Below, one piece after another: positions 8,734-18,171 of a DNA stretch of 64,000 nt; the stretch's first letter is position 1; every line of letters begins with the position of its first letter. The stretch lies in assembly GCA_963764685.1 (NCBI GenBank), contig CAVXTT010000022.1:124001-188000 (forward strand). Direction: 5' to 3'. The notes beneath the pieces were generated by a model. The model had not been told where the DNA came from. It worked only from the letters and a program-made list of their open reading frames with translations, and made no database searches. A program made the position numbers and the translations under genes. The DNA comes from CAVXTT01 sp963764685. Its GTDB lineage: Bacteria > Bacteroidota > Ignavibacteria > Ignavibacteriales > Ignavibacteriaceae.

Positions 8734-9723
8734 ATGGATCTCTCGACTAATTATCTCGGACTCGAATTAAAAAATCCCATTATTCCATCTGCCGGTCCGC
8801 TGTCAAAGGAACTCGGCAACATTAAAGCAATGGAAGATGCCGGTGCTGCAGCTGTTGTACTTTATTCAATATTTGAAGAGCAGATCGAACGGGAAGAAAT
8901 TGAGCTGAACCATTTTACTTCCTACCTGACTGAAAGCCACGCAGAAGCATTAGCATATTTCCCCTACCAGATAGATTTCAAAACCGGTCCCGAAGAATAT
9001 CTAAATTATATAAGAAAGATTAAGGAGACGGTTGATATACCTATCATCGGGAGTCTGAATGGTACTTCAATCGGCGGCTGGACAGATTATGCCAAGAAAA
9101 TTGAGATGGCCGGAGCAGATGCGCTGGAATTAAATATATATATGCTTGCCGCAGATCTTGAAAAAACAGGACAGGAAATTGAGCAGAATTATATTGATAT
9201 TGTTAAACAAGTAAAGACAGTTGTCAGTATACCTGTTGCTGTTAAACTAAGTCCCTATTTCAGTTCAATGGGATGGATGGCAAAGCAGCTTGACCAGGCA
9301 GGAGCAGACGGTCTGGTGCTTTTCAATAGGTTTTACCAGCCCGATATAGATCTTGAAAATCTTGAAGTTGTTCCCAACGTAATTCTCAGTACGCCAATGG
9401 CTATGCGTCTTCCATTAAGATGGATAGCCATTCTATACAACAGGATAAATGCCGATCTTGCAGCTACAAGCGGTATTTTCTCTGAGACAGATGTAATCAA
9501 AATGATTATGGCTGGTGCAAAGGCAACCCAAATGCTGTCAGCCCTGCTGAAGCTGGGCATAGGTCATATTTCGGATGTTCTGAAGAAACTTCAGTACTGG
9601 ATGGAAGTAAATGAATATGAATCGATCGATCAGATGAGAGGAAGCATGAGCTACATGAATGTTCCCGATCCTTCCCAGTTCGAACGCAGCAACTATATGA
9701 AAGTTCTGCACAGCTACAAGTAA
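8734..9723 (+). CDS. Dihydroorotate dehydrogenase-like flavoprotein
   Basis: A 329-residue TIM-barrel flavoprotein. MDLSTNYLGLELKNPIIPSA is the family's N-terminus and is followed by GPLSKELGNIKAMEDAGAAAVV. PIIGSLNGTSIGGWTDYAKK and ALELNIYML hold the FMN-side residues, IPVAVKLSPYF provides the conserved Lys strand, and GADGLVLFNRFYQPDID follows. The typical pyrimidine-pathway residues are only partly kept, and the family is usually annotated as DHOD-like rather than PyrD. In related genomes it often sits beside nifJ, as here, so it may have an electron-transfer or amino-acid/pyrimidine role tied to ferredoxin. That link is inference. A perfect palindrome lies 42 bp after the stop. Confidence 0.85.
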   Translation: MDLSTNYLGLELKNPIIPSAGPLSKELGNIKAMEDAGAAAVVLYSIFEEQIEREEIELNHFTSYLTESHAEALAYFPYQIDFKTGPEEYLNYIRKIKETVDIPIIGSLNGTSIGGWTDYAKKIEMAGADALELNIYMLAADLEKTGQEIEQNYIDIVKQVKTVVSIPVAVKLSPYFSSMGWMAKQLDQAGADGLVLFNRFYQPDIDLENLEVVPNVILSTPMAMRLPLRWIAILYNRINADLAATSGIFSETDVIKMIMAGAKATQMLSALLKLGIGHISDVLKKLQYWMEVNEYESIDQMRGSMSYMNVPDPSQFERSNYMKVLHSYK

Positions 9724-9764
9724 GTGCGATGGTACGATGTTCGATGGTGAAAAAGCATATGTAA

Positions 9765-9785
9765 GGAACGCTCAGTGAGCGTTCC
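9765..9785. repeat. 21-bp palindrome with 10-bp arms downstream of the DHOD-like gene
   Basis: GGAACGCTCA and TGAGCGTTCC flank one central G in a perfect palindrome. It could act as a terminator hairpin for the nifJ unit, but no T-run follows. Its arm shares AGCGTTCC with every copy of the 28-bp array that begins 24 bp later, so it is probably part of the same repeat family. Confidence 0.8.
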
Positions 9786-9808
9786 GCAGTGGGCACCACT
9801 CTCAGTAA

Positions 9809-9976
9809 AGCGTTCCTCAAGAGCACAACCCCCCCTCTAGCGTTCTTCAAGAGCACAACCCCCTCTAGCGTTCTTCAAGAGCACAACCCCCCTATAGCGT
9901 TCCTCAAGAGTGCAACCTCCAATAGCGTTCCTCAAGAGTACAACCTCCAATAGCGTTCCTCACAGTACCTCTTAAT
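9809..9976 (+). repeat. Degenerate tandem array of ~28-bp units, six copies
   Basis: Six consecutive units start at 9809, 9839, 9867, 9896, 9924 and 9952, each beginning AGCGTTCYTCAAGAG or a close variant and followed by a CAACC-rich tail; lengths are 30, 28, 29, 28, 28 and 25. Diverged copies of the AGCGTTCC core recur at 9977 and 10029. The units are adjacent with no unique spacers, so this is a minisatellite and not a CRISPR. It fills most of the 535-bp gap between 9724 and 10258. The rest of that gap (10050-10258) shows nothing I can name. Confidence 0.9.
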
Positions 9977-10258
9977 AGCATTCCATATGTGCATCCTTCT
10001 GATATTGTTCAGCATAACCCACCCCGGATAGCGTTCCGCACGCAACCCCATCGATTCTTGTAGGGCTTACTTCATTTATGGCAAATGGTAAGGATAACTT
10101 TTTAATCCTTGAGATAACTCCGCAGTTCAGCTTTAAGCCGGCAGCTTAATTACTTACCACCCGACTATACTGCATTCCTTATCAACACACGAAGAACATA
10201 GATAGATAATATTTTCATTACGCTCTCATCTAAAACCCCAAAGTTTAAGCACCTGGTA

Positions 10259-12323
10259 TTACTTTAATAATCTTATCATTTCTTCCGTGGTGTTCACAGG
10301 CAGACTGCATTGATAATTTTTGCAGACATATATTGTCGGCTTTCCTTGCTGCTGCTTGTAATCTTTCAGAAATGGCGACATCTCTAATAATAACTTATCC
10401 TCCTCCGAAACAACCAAAACAACTTTGTTAGGAATGTATTCATTATTCAGTGCTCTAAGAATGTGCTTAACTGGATCATCGTTACTATTTCCTGAAATAA
10501 TTATTTCATATGACCCTGCAAATGCAAATTCCAATGCTGCGGCAGCATAGGTGTAACCGGCAGGGGAGGTTTTCATATTAGAAGAATAGACAGATGCTGC
10601 TTTCATTGCTTTATGTTCATACTCCGTATTATTTGTCATTCTGCTTAGACGTAACAGATTCAATATAGAAACAGAATTTCCTGATGGGATAGCGCCGTCA
10701 TAAATATCTTTTTGTCTGGAGATGAGATCTTTATTATCAGCTGTTGAAAAAAAGAATCCTCCTGATGTTTCATCCCAAAATTCTTTGAGTGTAAGATTCA
10801 TAAAATCTAAAGCTTTTTGTAGATATTTTGAATTAAATGATGCCTCATAAATATCAATCAGCGCAGTAATAAAGAATGTATAATCATCGAGGTGGGCAGT
10901 CAGGCCAGCTTCCCCATCGCGATATCTGTGAAGAAGCTTATCCCCTGAAGTTAGTCTCTCCAGAATAAATGAAGCACATTTTTCTGCTGCGGTTAAATAT
11001 TCCTCTTTGCCCAATACACCATATCCTTTTGCCAATGCAGAGATCATTAAGGAATTCCAGTCGGTGAGAGTTTTATCATCTTTATAAGGATGGATCCTTT
11101 TCTCCCTTTCAATGAAAAGTTTTTTTAACAGGGCTGCGGATTTCTTCTTAAAATCTGCTTCCCTCATATTAAATTCTGAAGCAAGACTCCCGATAATTAT
11201 CCTCCATATGGATTATGTTTGTCCCATCAGCAGAGCCGTGCATCGGGTCTATCCAGTTCCCTTCTTTTAAGATGCTAAATGTTTTTATAAATAATTCAGC
11301 ATCTTCTTTAAGCAGGTGTCTGATTTCATCTTCAGTCCATAAATAAAACTTTCCTTCCACGCCTTCACTATCGGCATCCTCGGCGGAATAAAATGCTCCT
11401 TCCGGGGAGGTCATATCCCTTAGTACATATGCAAATATCTCTTCAGCAGTTTCTTTATAGAAACTATTCCCTGTTGCCTGGTATACTTCGATGTACACAG
11501 GTGCAATAAGCGCCTGGTCGTAAAGCATCTTTTCGAAGTGAGGGACAAGCCATTTCTGGTCTGTTGAATAACGGTGAAACCCGAATCCTATATGGTCATA
11601 TATGCCCCCTTTTCTCATTTCAAGAAGAGTTTTCTCTACAATCTCCAATGCATTTGCATCCCCTGTTCTTTTCCAGTATCTCAGGAGGAATAAAAGATTA
11701 TGCGGAGTTGGAAACTTAGGAGCATTACCGAACCCCCCATGCAGGGAATCGTGCCGCCTGGAAAGATCATTATAAGTATTATCAAGCAGATCAATTGAAA
11801 CATCCGATGAGGAGTTCTGCCGCGAAATATTTTGAAGGGCAGCAGTAATTTCCTCTGCTGATTTATTTACATCATCTCTACGGGTTTTCCATATATGCTC
11901 AATTCTTTTAAGGATATCAACTATTCCGCTTCTTCCGAATCTGTTCTCCTTAGGGAAATATGTCCCTGCAAAGAAAGGTTTTTTATCGGGGGTCATTATT
12001 ATGGTAAGAGGCCATCCGCCGCTTCCGGTAAGCAGCTGGCAGACAGTCATATATATCCCGTCAATATCAGGGCGTTCTTCCCGGTCCACTTTTACCGGGA
12101 CAAAAAATTCATTTAACAGTTCTGCAACATCATTATCTTCAAATGATTCTTTTTCCATAACATGGCACCAGTGGCAGGTAGAATATCCGATCGAAAGAAA
12201 TACCGGCTTATTTTCATCCCTGGCTTTATTAAAAGCTTCATCTCCCCAGGGATACCACTGTACCGGATTATGTGCATGCTGTAAAAGATAGGGACTTTTT
12301 TCATTTATCAGCCGGTTTGGCAT
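10259..12323 (-). CDS. YyaL/SPATA20-type thioredoxin-domain protein (DUF255), one frameshift
   Basis: Two abutting frames together give one protein of about 688 residues, the usual length of the family. The N-terminal part (to 11169) holds the thioredoxin-like domain with MPNRLINEKSPYLLQHAHNP and the cysteine motif STCHWCHVMEKESF. The C-terminal part is the (alpha/alpha)6 barrel-like region, with DKTLTDWNSLMISALAKGY and SSGNSVS-like text near GAIPSGNSVSILNLLRLS. At 11186-11190 one extra base throws the frame: removing it reads NYRELASEFNMREADF across the join. Function in bacteria is not established; similarity to N-acylglucosamine epimerase folds has been noted for the family. It is divergent from the SIMPL gene, 84 bp away. 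Confidence 0.85.
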
Positions 12324-12407
12324 TATTTTTCTGCTTTCATTGGAATTGTACGGAATTCACTTTTTTGATATGTTCGTATCACTATTTTCCCACGAAATGA
12401 ACAAAAA

Positions 12408-13140
12408 ATGGATAACAAAAACAATCTTATTATTCCGTTCGCAATTATTGCGGCGGCATTTATTATCGGCGTGATAATCTTTGTATCCGCCTGGAGTTCC
12501 AGCCGCAGTGCCGACCAGACAATTACCGTAACGGGATCTGCAAAAAAGGAAATTACCTCAGATCTGGGGATATTCCGCGGCACATTAAACGTCGAAGCCA
12601 AAACTGCCGAGGAGGCGTACAGGATTCTGCAGCAGGAGAAGCCTGTCTTTCTCAGGTACATTACATCAAAAGGATTTACACAGGACAAGATTGAATTTTT
12701 TACTATAAACAGCTATCCTGTTTATGAAATGAATGCCAATGGATACCAGACAAACATTGTCAGGGCATATGTTTACACCCAGCGACTTGAAATAAGATCA
12801 TCAGATGTTAATAAAATTAAGGAACTTTCCCTTGATGTGTCCTCCGTAATAGAACAGGGGATTAACTTTACGGTAGAGATGCCGGAGTATCATTATACAA
12901 AAATAGCTGATCTTAAGATAGAAATACAGGCCGCGGCGGCTAAGGATGCTATGATACGGGCAGGAGAAAATAGCCGAAGCAACGGGACGGGATTTAGGAC
13001 CGATAAGGAATGCAAGGATGGGAGTAATACAGATTACACCGAAACTATCCAATGCAATATCCGATTACGGAGTAAATGATCTCAGCTCTATTGAGAAAGA
13101 AATTACTGCCGTAGTTAATGCATCATTTGAAATTGACTAA
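12408..13140 (+). CDS. SIMPL-domain protein (DUF541), one frameshift near the 3' end
   Basis: An N-terminal hydrophobic anchor (LIIPFAIIAAAFIIGVIIFVSAW) is followed by the SIMPL domain: ITVTGSAKKEITSDLGIFRG, then VEAKTAEEAYRIL. The open frame stops at 13079, but the family's C-terminus continues in another frame to a TAA at 13140 (GRDLGPIRNARMGVIQITP). One extra G at 12963-12964 explains it; without it the text reads RAEKIAEATGRDLGP. The whole protein would be about 243 residues. SIMPL proteins are periplasmic or membrane-anchored and of unclear role, some linked to oxidative stress. A cytochrome c gene starts 12 bp downstream and is probably in the same transcript. Confidence 0.85.
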
Positions 13141-13152
13141 TAGAAAAAGAAT

Positions 13153-13575
13153 ATGACAAAACCTCAAATATGGGTAGCCGCCTTCTTAGCACTTTTCATA
13201 CTGCTTTTTCTTCTGGGACGTGTATCAAAAAATACCGGTACAGTAGAAAACAGCCCTACAAATAATTCTGTTCCGCAGCGTGAGGAAATGACGCAGGAGG
13301 AGGTACCGGGTGCCGATCTTGCAAGAAGATTAGGTTGCCTTGGATGCCACGGTACAGATCTTAAAGGTACACGTATGGGGCCTTCACTGGTTGGACTTAA
13401 AGAATACTGGACACGAGATAACCTTATAAATTATCTCCGTAACCCGAATTCATTTATGGACTCGGAAAGGTTCAAAGCTTATAAAGAACAATATCCCGGC
13501 ATTATGATGCCCTCATTTAATAATATTGATATTAAAGACCTGGGAAGGATATCGGATTATTTACTCAGTCTCTGA
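13153..13575 (+). CDS. Membrane-anchored monoheme cytochrome c
   Basis: A 140-residue protein with one N-terminal transmembrane segment (IWVAAFLALFILLFLLG) that would leave the rest in the periplasm. The heme-binding motif CLGCH lies near residue 57 within RRLGCLGCHGTDLKGT, and a likely axial Met is in PGIMMPSFNN close to the C-terminus, ahead of the final helix ISDYLLSL. It is a small class I cytochrome c domain that could shuttle electrons in a respiratory chain; the partner is unknown. It lies 12 bp behind the SIMPL gene. A long hairpin follows at 13603-13635, facing the convergent aldolase gene. Confidence 0.9.
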   Translation: MTKPQIWVAAFLALFILLFLLGRVSKNTGTVENSPTNNSVPQREEMTQEEVPGADLARRLGCLGCHGTDLKGTRMGPSLVGLKEYWTRDNLINYLRNPNSFMDSERFKAYKEQYPGIMMPSFNNIDIKDLGRISDYLLSL

Positions 13576-13602
13576 TTTTTTCTCCCCCCTGACCGATCTA
13601 CA

Positions 13603-13635
13603 CGGATTAAGGAATTTGCGAAATCCCTTAATCCG
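13603..13635. terminator. Hairpin between convergent cytochrome and aldolase genes
   Basis: CGGATTAAGG at 13603-13612 pairs exactly with CCTTAATCCG at 13626-13635, and the inner AATTT/AAAT bases extend the stem with one bulge. It lies 27 bp after the cytochrome stop and 20 bp from the aldolase stop, so it can serve both strands. T-runs are weak, so termination is inferred from position and pairing. Confidence 0.6.
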
Positions 13636-13655
13636 GGTAATACGGACTCAGCTTT

Positions 13656-14706
13656 TTATGCTACGGTAATTTCCTTTGAGAGATATACATCCTGGATGAT
13701 ATTTAACAATTTGATGCCTTCCTCCATCGGACGCTGGAATGCTTTCCTGCCTGATATAAGACCCATACCACCGGCTCTTTTATTAATAACCGCTGTCTTT
13801 GCTGCTTCACCGAAATCATTTTCTCCTGAAGCACCGCCTGAATTGATCAGTCCTGCACGTCCCATATAATTATTTATTACCTGGTAGCGGCAGAGATCGA
13901 TAGGATGATCTGTAGTAAGATCTGAATAAACTTTCTTATGGGTCTTGCCGAATTTCAATGCATTATACCCGCCGTTGTTCTCCGGAAGTTTCTGTTTAAT
14001 GATATCAGCTTCGATAGTTACACCGAGATGGTTTGCCTGTCCGGTAAGGTCTGCAGAAACGTGATAATCCTTTTCTTTTGTTTTGAATTCCGTATTGCGC
14101 AGGTAGCACCAAAGGATGGTTGCAAGTCCAAGTTCGTGTGCATACTGGAAGGCTTCACTTACTTCAACTATCTGACGTCCGCTCTCTTCTGAGCCGAAAT
14201 ATATTGTGGCTCCTACAGCAGCAGCACCCAGATCAAGCAGCCTGCTCAACACCTGCAAACATTATCTGATCAAATTTGTTTGGATAGGTGAGGAGCTCAT
14301 TATGGTTAAGTTTTAAAATCATCGGGATCCTGGGTGCATATTTTCTTGCAACCATACCAAGAACACCAAGGGTTGAGGCAACGGCGTTGCAGCCCCCCTC
14401 AATAGCTAATTTAACAATGTTCTCAGGATCAAAGTATTCCGGATTGGGAGCAAAGGAAGCTCCGGCGGAATGTTCTATCCCCTGGTCAACGGGAAGAATT
14501 GATATGTAACCTGTCCCTGCAAGCCGCCCGGTCATATATATCCACTGCAGGTTTTTAAGGACGTTGATGTTTCTGTCGCTTTGTGCAAATACACGGTCCA
14601 CAAAATCAGGACCCGGTAAATGTAATTTCTCCTTCGGAAACTTTGCTTTATAGTTTAATAAGTTGTCTGCATCATTTCCAAGCAATTCCTGGATTTTATT
14701 TGTCAT
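13656..14706 (-). CDS. Class I fructose-bisphosphate aldolase (archaeal/DhnA type), one frameshift
   Basis: The start ATG at 14706 has GGAAGGGAAA upstream and gives MTNKIQELLGNDADNLLNYK. The first frame carries TGYISILPVDQGIEHSAG and LKLNHNELLTYPNKFDQ and stops at a TGA after GVEQAA. The second frame continues with DLGAAAVGATIYFGSEES and ends with GLISGRKAFQRPMEEG. One extra T near 14235-14240 accounts for the break; the joined protein is about 350 residues, as usual for this aldolase. It cleaves fructose 1,6-bisphosphate through a Schiff-base lysine. Upstream (14707-15024) is a 318-bp gap holding only the palindromic element at 14945. Confidence 0.9.
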
Positions 14707-14944
14707 TATTTTCCCTTCCGGTTTATTGTTTCTAAGCAATTGGTTCTTTAAAATAAACCTTTAAGAGGATCAATTCAATTGAATACTGGATAAGAAATAG
14801 TATACACCATTGCGTAATCATATTTAACAAGTCTTAACTAAATAAAAATAAAATGGTTTATCGGTGGGAAATCCTAAACTTAGCTGTTAGGTTATCGAGT
14901 GTTTTGAATCTGGGAGAAATATTGAGAAGACCGGCCTTACCCTT

Positions 14945-14970
14945 GCGGGCGGTTGGGGAACCGCCCCTAA
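14945..14970. repeat. Dispersed palindromic element, copy 1
   Basis: GGGCGGTTGGGGAACCGCCC at 14947-14966 is a palindrome with arms GGCGGTT and AACCGCC around GGGG. The same core recurs at 32800-32826 and, in the other orientation with one change, at 32343-32370. It lies between the 3' end of the pullulanase gene and the 5' end of the aldolase gene. Its GC content contrasts sharply with the AT-rich surroundings. No other structure is seen in the 14707-15024 gap. Confidence 0.9.
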
Positions 14971-15024
14971 GTTGGTATTTTACCATCAAAGCATCGTATT
15001 CTCCGACCATCATAATGTTTAAAT

Positions 15025-17092
15025 TCAGCGTTTTAAGACTATGCCCGTAGAGGGAGGGATTGTCAGCTTTTCCTCTGCAGTGCCCAGGGATTCTATACCG
15101 GCCTTTTCTCCATTTGCGATTATCTCCCATCCTGTTCCGGGGACAAGGAATTCCAGATCTTTAGTCATATCTGCATTGAAAAGAACAATAAAATCCTTAT
15201 CCTTATAATCCATAAAATATCCTGCGGCAAAAGGGTTTTCTTTAAAATCGAAAAAGGTAATATCTTTATAATCTGCGTGTCTGAAGGCTTCAAACGTCTT
15301 TCTCATTTCAATTAAACCTTTATAATAAGAAACCAGCTCACCATTCACCGCGGCGTGATTATAATTGATGTAATTTGTTTCGTTATCCTTATTATAACTG
15401 TTATGGTCAAGCATCCCGGCGTGCGAGTCCTTAACCCCTTTAACAGGTTCAACAATTTTGGTTCTTGCAAATTCCTGTCCCGAATGGATCATCGTTATAC
15501 CTTGTGAGGTAAAAAGAAAAAGGGCACCAAGTTTATTCAGCTTCATCTGGAGGGGAGTTAATTTAACGAATTTATCAGGGTCAGTAATAACCTCATCAGG
15601 TTTAACATCTTTTAACCCAATCCTGATAAAATCACCCAAAGTATACCCATCGTGAGATTCAAGATAATTTACCGAGTGTTCCTTATGCTGGAAAAGTCCC
15701 AGAGTATCTTTTACAAGTGTTCCGTTGACATAACTTTTTATCCTGCCCGGATTATTATTTCCATACCATTTGCCGAAGATCCAGCCGTGTCCATCTATCG
15801 GATTTTCACCCTTGATACCATTCCTTATCTGGTCATTCCAGCTTCCCCATTCCCTTAATGAAAATCCTGCAGGATCATAGCCGCCGCCCCAGGGTTCACA
15901 TACAAAAACAACGTGAGGGTTTATCTGTCTTTGCTTCCCTGATTATTTCTTCAATGGTTTCCCAGTCGATCAGTTTTCCCAGATCAAACCTGAACCCGTC
16001 GATATGATATTCCTTCATCCAGAAAAGGACACTTTCAATAATCATCCGGCGTGCCATAGGAGCTTCTGTTTTAAAATCATTTCCGCAGCCGCTCTGCATA
16101 AGCAGATTTCCTTTTTCGTCGAGACGGAAATAATATTCCTTATCGATATCGAGCAGACCCCCTGATTCATATAATGAAACATGGTTATAAACCACATCCA
16201 TAATTACACCAATACCTTCTTTATGGAATGCCTTTACCATATCCTTAAATTCATTTACCTGGGTTGCCTTATACCCGCTCCATTTTTTCCATTCAAGATT
16301 ACCGTTACTGTAAAGTTCATCGGGAGCAAAGAATCCGGCAGTCATATATCCCCAATGATTTCTCTCGTAGGGATTCCAGGTATTATAAAAACCATTGAGA
16401 CTGTCATTATACGGGATCTCAATATTTGCGAATTCCTGCGCTGGCAGAAGCTCAACTGTGTTAACACCTAAGTTCTTAATATAACTTATACCACCGGTTT
16501 TGTCCTTTTCTATCAGTCCTTTGTAAGTACCCGGGTAGTCGGCTTCAGAGCTGCTGTGGGCAGTCATATCTTTAATATGCATTTCATAAATAATAAGATC
16601 ACGCCAGTCCCGCTGTACCCATTCATCCCCTTCCCAGTCGTAATCATCCTGTTTAACGACAATTGCCTTGCGGGGACTAAAGTAAGTATTATATGAAGCG
16701 AAAGCCTTCCCGTAAGGATCAAAGCATACAATATCTTTCTTGGCCCATTTATGTCTTAAACTGAAATTGTAAAACGTCCCGTAGAGTTCCCCCTCAAGTG
16801 AAGTTTCCCATACGCCGCTGCTGTCCTTTGTCATAGAATAGTCTTTACCGGAGTCATCACTGTAGGTTTTATAAATGATAAGTGAGACCATTTTTGCATT
16901 TGGTGCGAATAATCTGAACCAGGTTTTGTTGTTTTCTACAAAGGTTCCAAGTTTTTTATCAGAATATTCGGGATGTGCTGTTTTTTTAACAAGCCTGCCG
17001 GAAGTTCTCTCAGTGAACAATGGATTTTCTCCCGCAGATAGTAAAATGGAAAGCAGGTTCATAAGAACCATTACGAAGATCAGTTTTTTCAT
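15025..17092 (-). CDS. Exported pullulanase-type alpha-amylase family enzyme, one frameshift
   Basis: A signal peptide (MKKLIFVMVLMNLLSILLSA) is followed by a CBM48-like beta domain (FRLFAPNAKMVSLIIYK), then the GH13 barrel: VIMDVVYNHV, GFRFDLGKLIDW with the catalytic Asp, VFVCEPWGGG with the catalytic Glu, and YLESHDGYTLGDF. The C-terminal beta domain ends IPPSTGIVLKR. The first frame stops after DKPSRCFCM; the other frame is open from about 15920 to the stop at 15025. One extra base in the CCCT run near 15917-15920 explains the break. Joined length is about 688 residues. The enzyme would debranch alpha-1,6 linkages in starch or glycogen outside the cytoplasm. Confidence 0.88.
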
Positions 17093-17129
17093 TTTTATTT
17101 AATTTCAATTTGTATTCGGTTATTAAAAA

Positions 17130-17459
17130 TTATTCTCCTATGATCTCACCATCCACAACGGGCGTTACGCAGATAAGAGGTCTTTCAGGAAGTTCAAAAT
17201 TTGAGAAGATCTCCTCGAACAGCTGGTACTGCAAACCTCTTTTTTCGAGCTTGGCAAAACGGTTGTAAGACATAAAATTGCCGTTCTTGTCAACAGGAGC
17301 ATCAAAATGATATGACTTACTAAAGTCCTCACGTGCCATCTTTTTCAGGAACGCAATCTTGGAGTCATCGCCCCCTTCCATTTCGTAAACTACTGCACGG
17401 AATTCGGTAACAAGACCTTCTTTAATGATCAGATAAATATTCAAAATAAATTCGTTCAT
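17130..17459 (-). CDS. Hypothetical protein, 109 residues
   Basis: I do not recognise this protein. It has no signal peptide or membrane segment. It is a mixed alpha/beta sequence with LVTEFRAVVYEMEGG near residue 16, a charged middle and a C-terminus of ERPLICVTPVVDGEIIGE. It starts within the stop of the preceding membrane-protein gene (ATGA overlap at 17456-17459), so the two are translationally coupled. It ends 37 bp before the start of the pullulanase gene on the same strand, so all three may share a transcript. Confidence 0.6.
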   Translation of the reverse strand: MNEFILNIYLIIKEGLVTEFRAVVYEMEGGDDSKIAFLKKMAREDFSKSYHFDAPVDKNGNFMSYNRFAKLEKRGLQYQLFEEIFSNFELPERPLICVTPVVDGEIIGE

Positions 17460-18127
17460 TTTCTCTTAAAATATGATAAGCAAAATACTCCAACCGACAG
17501 TGCTATTGAAAATGCGAACTTGCACATTACACTTTCAATGATATCCAGCAGACCCCTGTTGCCCGAAACGGATAAGGTAAATGCAGTTATTACAGGAAGA
17601 GCTGTAAAAATAAAACCTGCGATCACTATGGCAGTTAATACCCTCTCCTTATTCCTCTTTTCTTTTTTACGATAAAGGTATAGAAATATAATCGAAATAA
17701 TAATTAATGAATAATAAAAGAACCCATAAAGCGAGCCGAGAGGGTAGTTATATGCTGCATAAAACACTGTACATTTTACTGCCTGCATTTCCGAAATATG
17801 AAAAAAATAATATATTATAAAGAATGCTGCCGGAATGAAAGCTGTGTAAACTATTCTGCTTTGTCTGCCAGCCAGTCTTGATGCAAACAAAAATGAAGCA
17901 CCCGGCAGAAGGGATATATCTGAGAATGCAAAATATACTGCAGCCTGATTTTTAAAATCCAGTCCGCATATATAAAACTCTGCTGCCTGATAAATAAGCA
18001 GCAGTGCAATAATAAATATTCCAGCCTTCACCGCCGGTGTCTTTTCACTGAATATTAAAATATTAATGATCAACACCAGCTCAAGGCAGGCAATGAAAAG
18101 TGATATTATGCCGTCCCAATTATTCAA
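17456..18127 (-). CDS. Hypothetical seven-helix membrane protein
   Basis: A 223-residue protein made almost entirely of about seven hydrophobic helices, including IISLFIACLELVLIINILIF near the N-terminus and FAFSIALSVGVFCLSYF at the C-terminus, with a basic loop RKKEKRNKER between helices 5 and 6. The layout resembles the membrane sensor part of some histidine kinases, but no kinase domain follows. Its stop overlaps the start of the 109-residue protein by four bases, which suggests they function together. No specific family was recognised. Confidence 0.6.
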   Translation of the reverse strand: MNNWDGIISLFIACLELVLIINILIFSEKTPAVKAGIFIIALLLIYQAAEFYICGLDFKNQAAVYFAFSDISLLPGASFLFASRLAGRQSRIVYTAFIPAAFFIIYYFFHISEMQAVKCTVFYAAYNYPLGSLYGFFYYSLIIISIIFLYLYRKKEKRNKERVLTAIVIAGFIFTALPVITAFTLSVSGNRGLLDIIESVMCKFAFSIALSVGVFCLSYFKRK

Positions 18128-18171
18128 ATCGGCTCTGCATTTTATTTACAAATTATACTGGGCTAACTGAA

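Noticed and set aside
9506..9856. A minus-strand frame of 116 codons across the 3' end of the DHOD-like gene and the repeat array
   Set aside because: It is antisense to a clear gene and its N-terminal part is only the translated repeat (LLKNARGG, LLRNALLR). No homology or ribosome site was seen.
9809..9976. CRISPR array
   Set aside because: Units are adjacent with no spacers, vary in length and are not near cas genes.
14235..14240. Programmed +1 frameshifting in the aldolase (GCT TGA)
   Set aside because: A stop codon at the shift resembles release-factor frameshifting, but the other breaks share no slippery motif, lack an upstream SD-like stimulator, and occur in unrelated genes.
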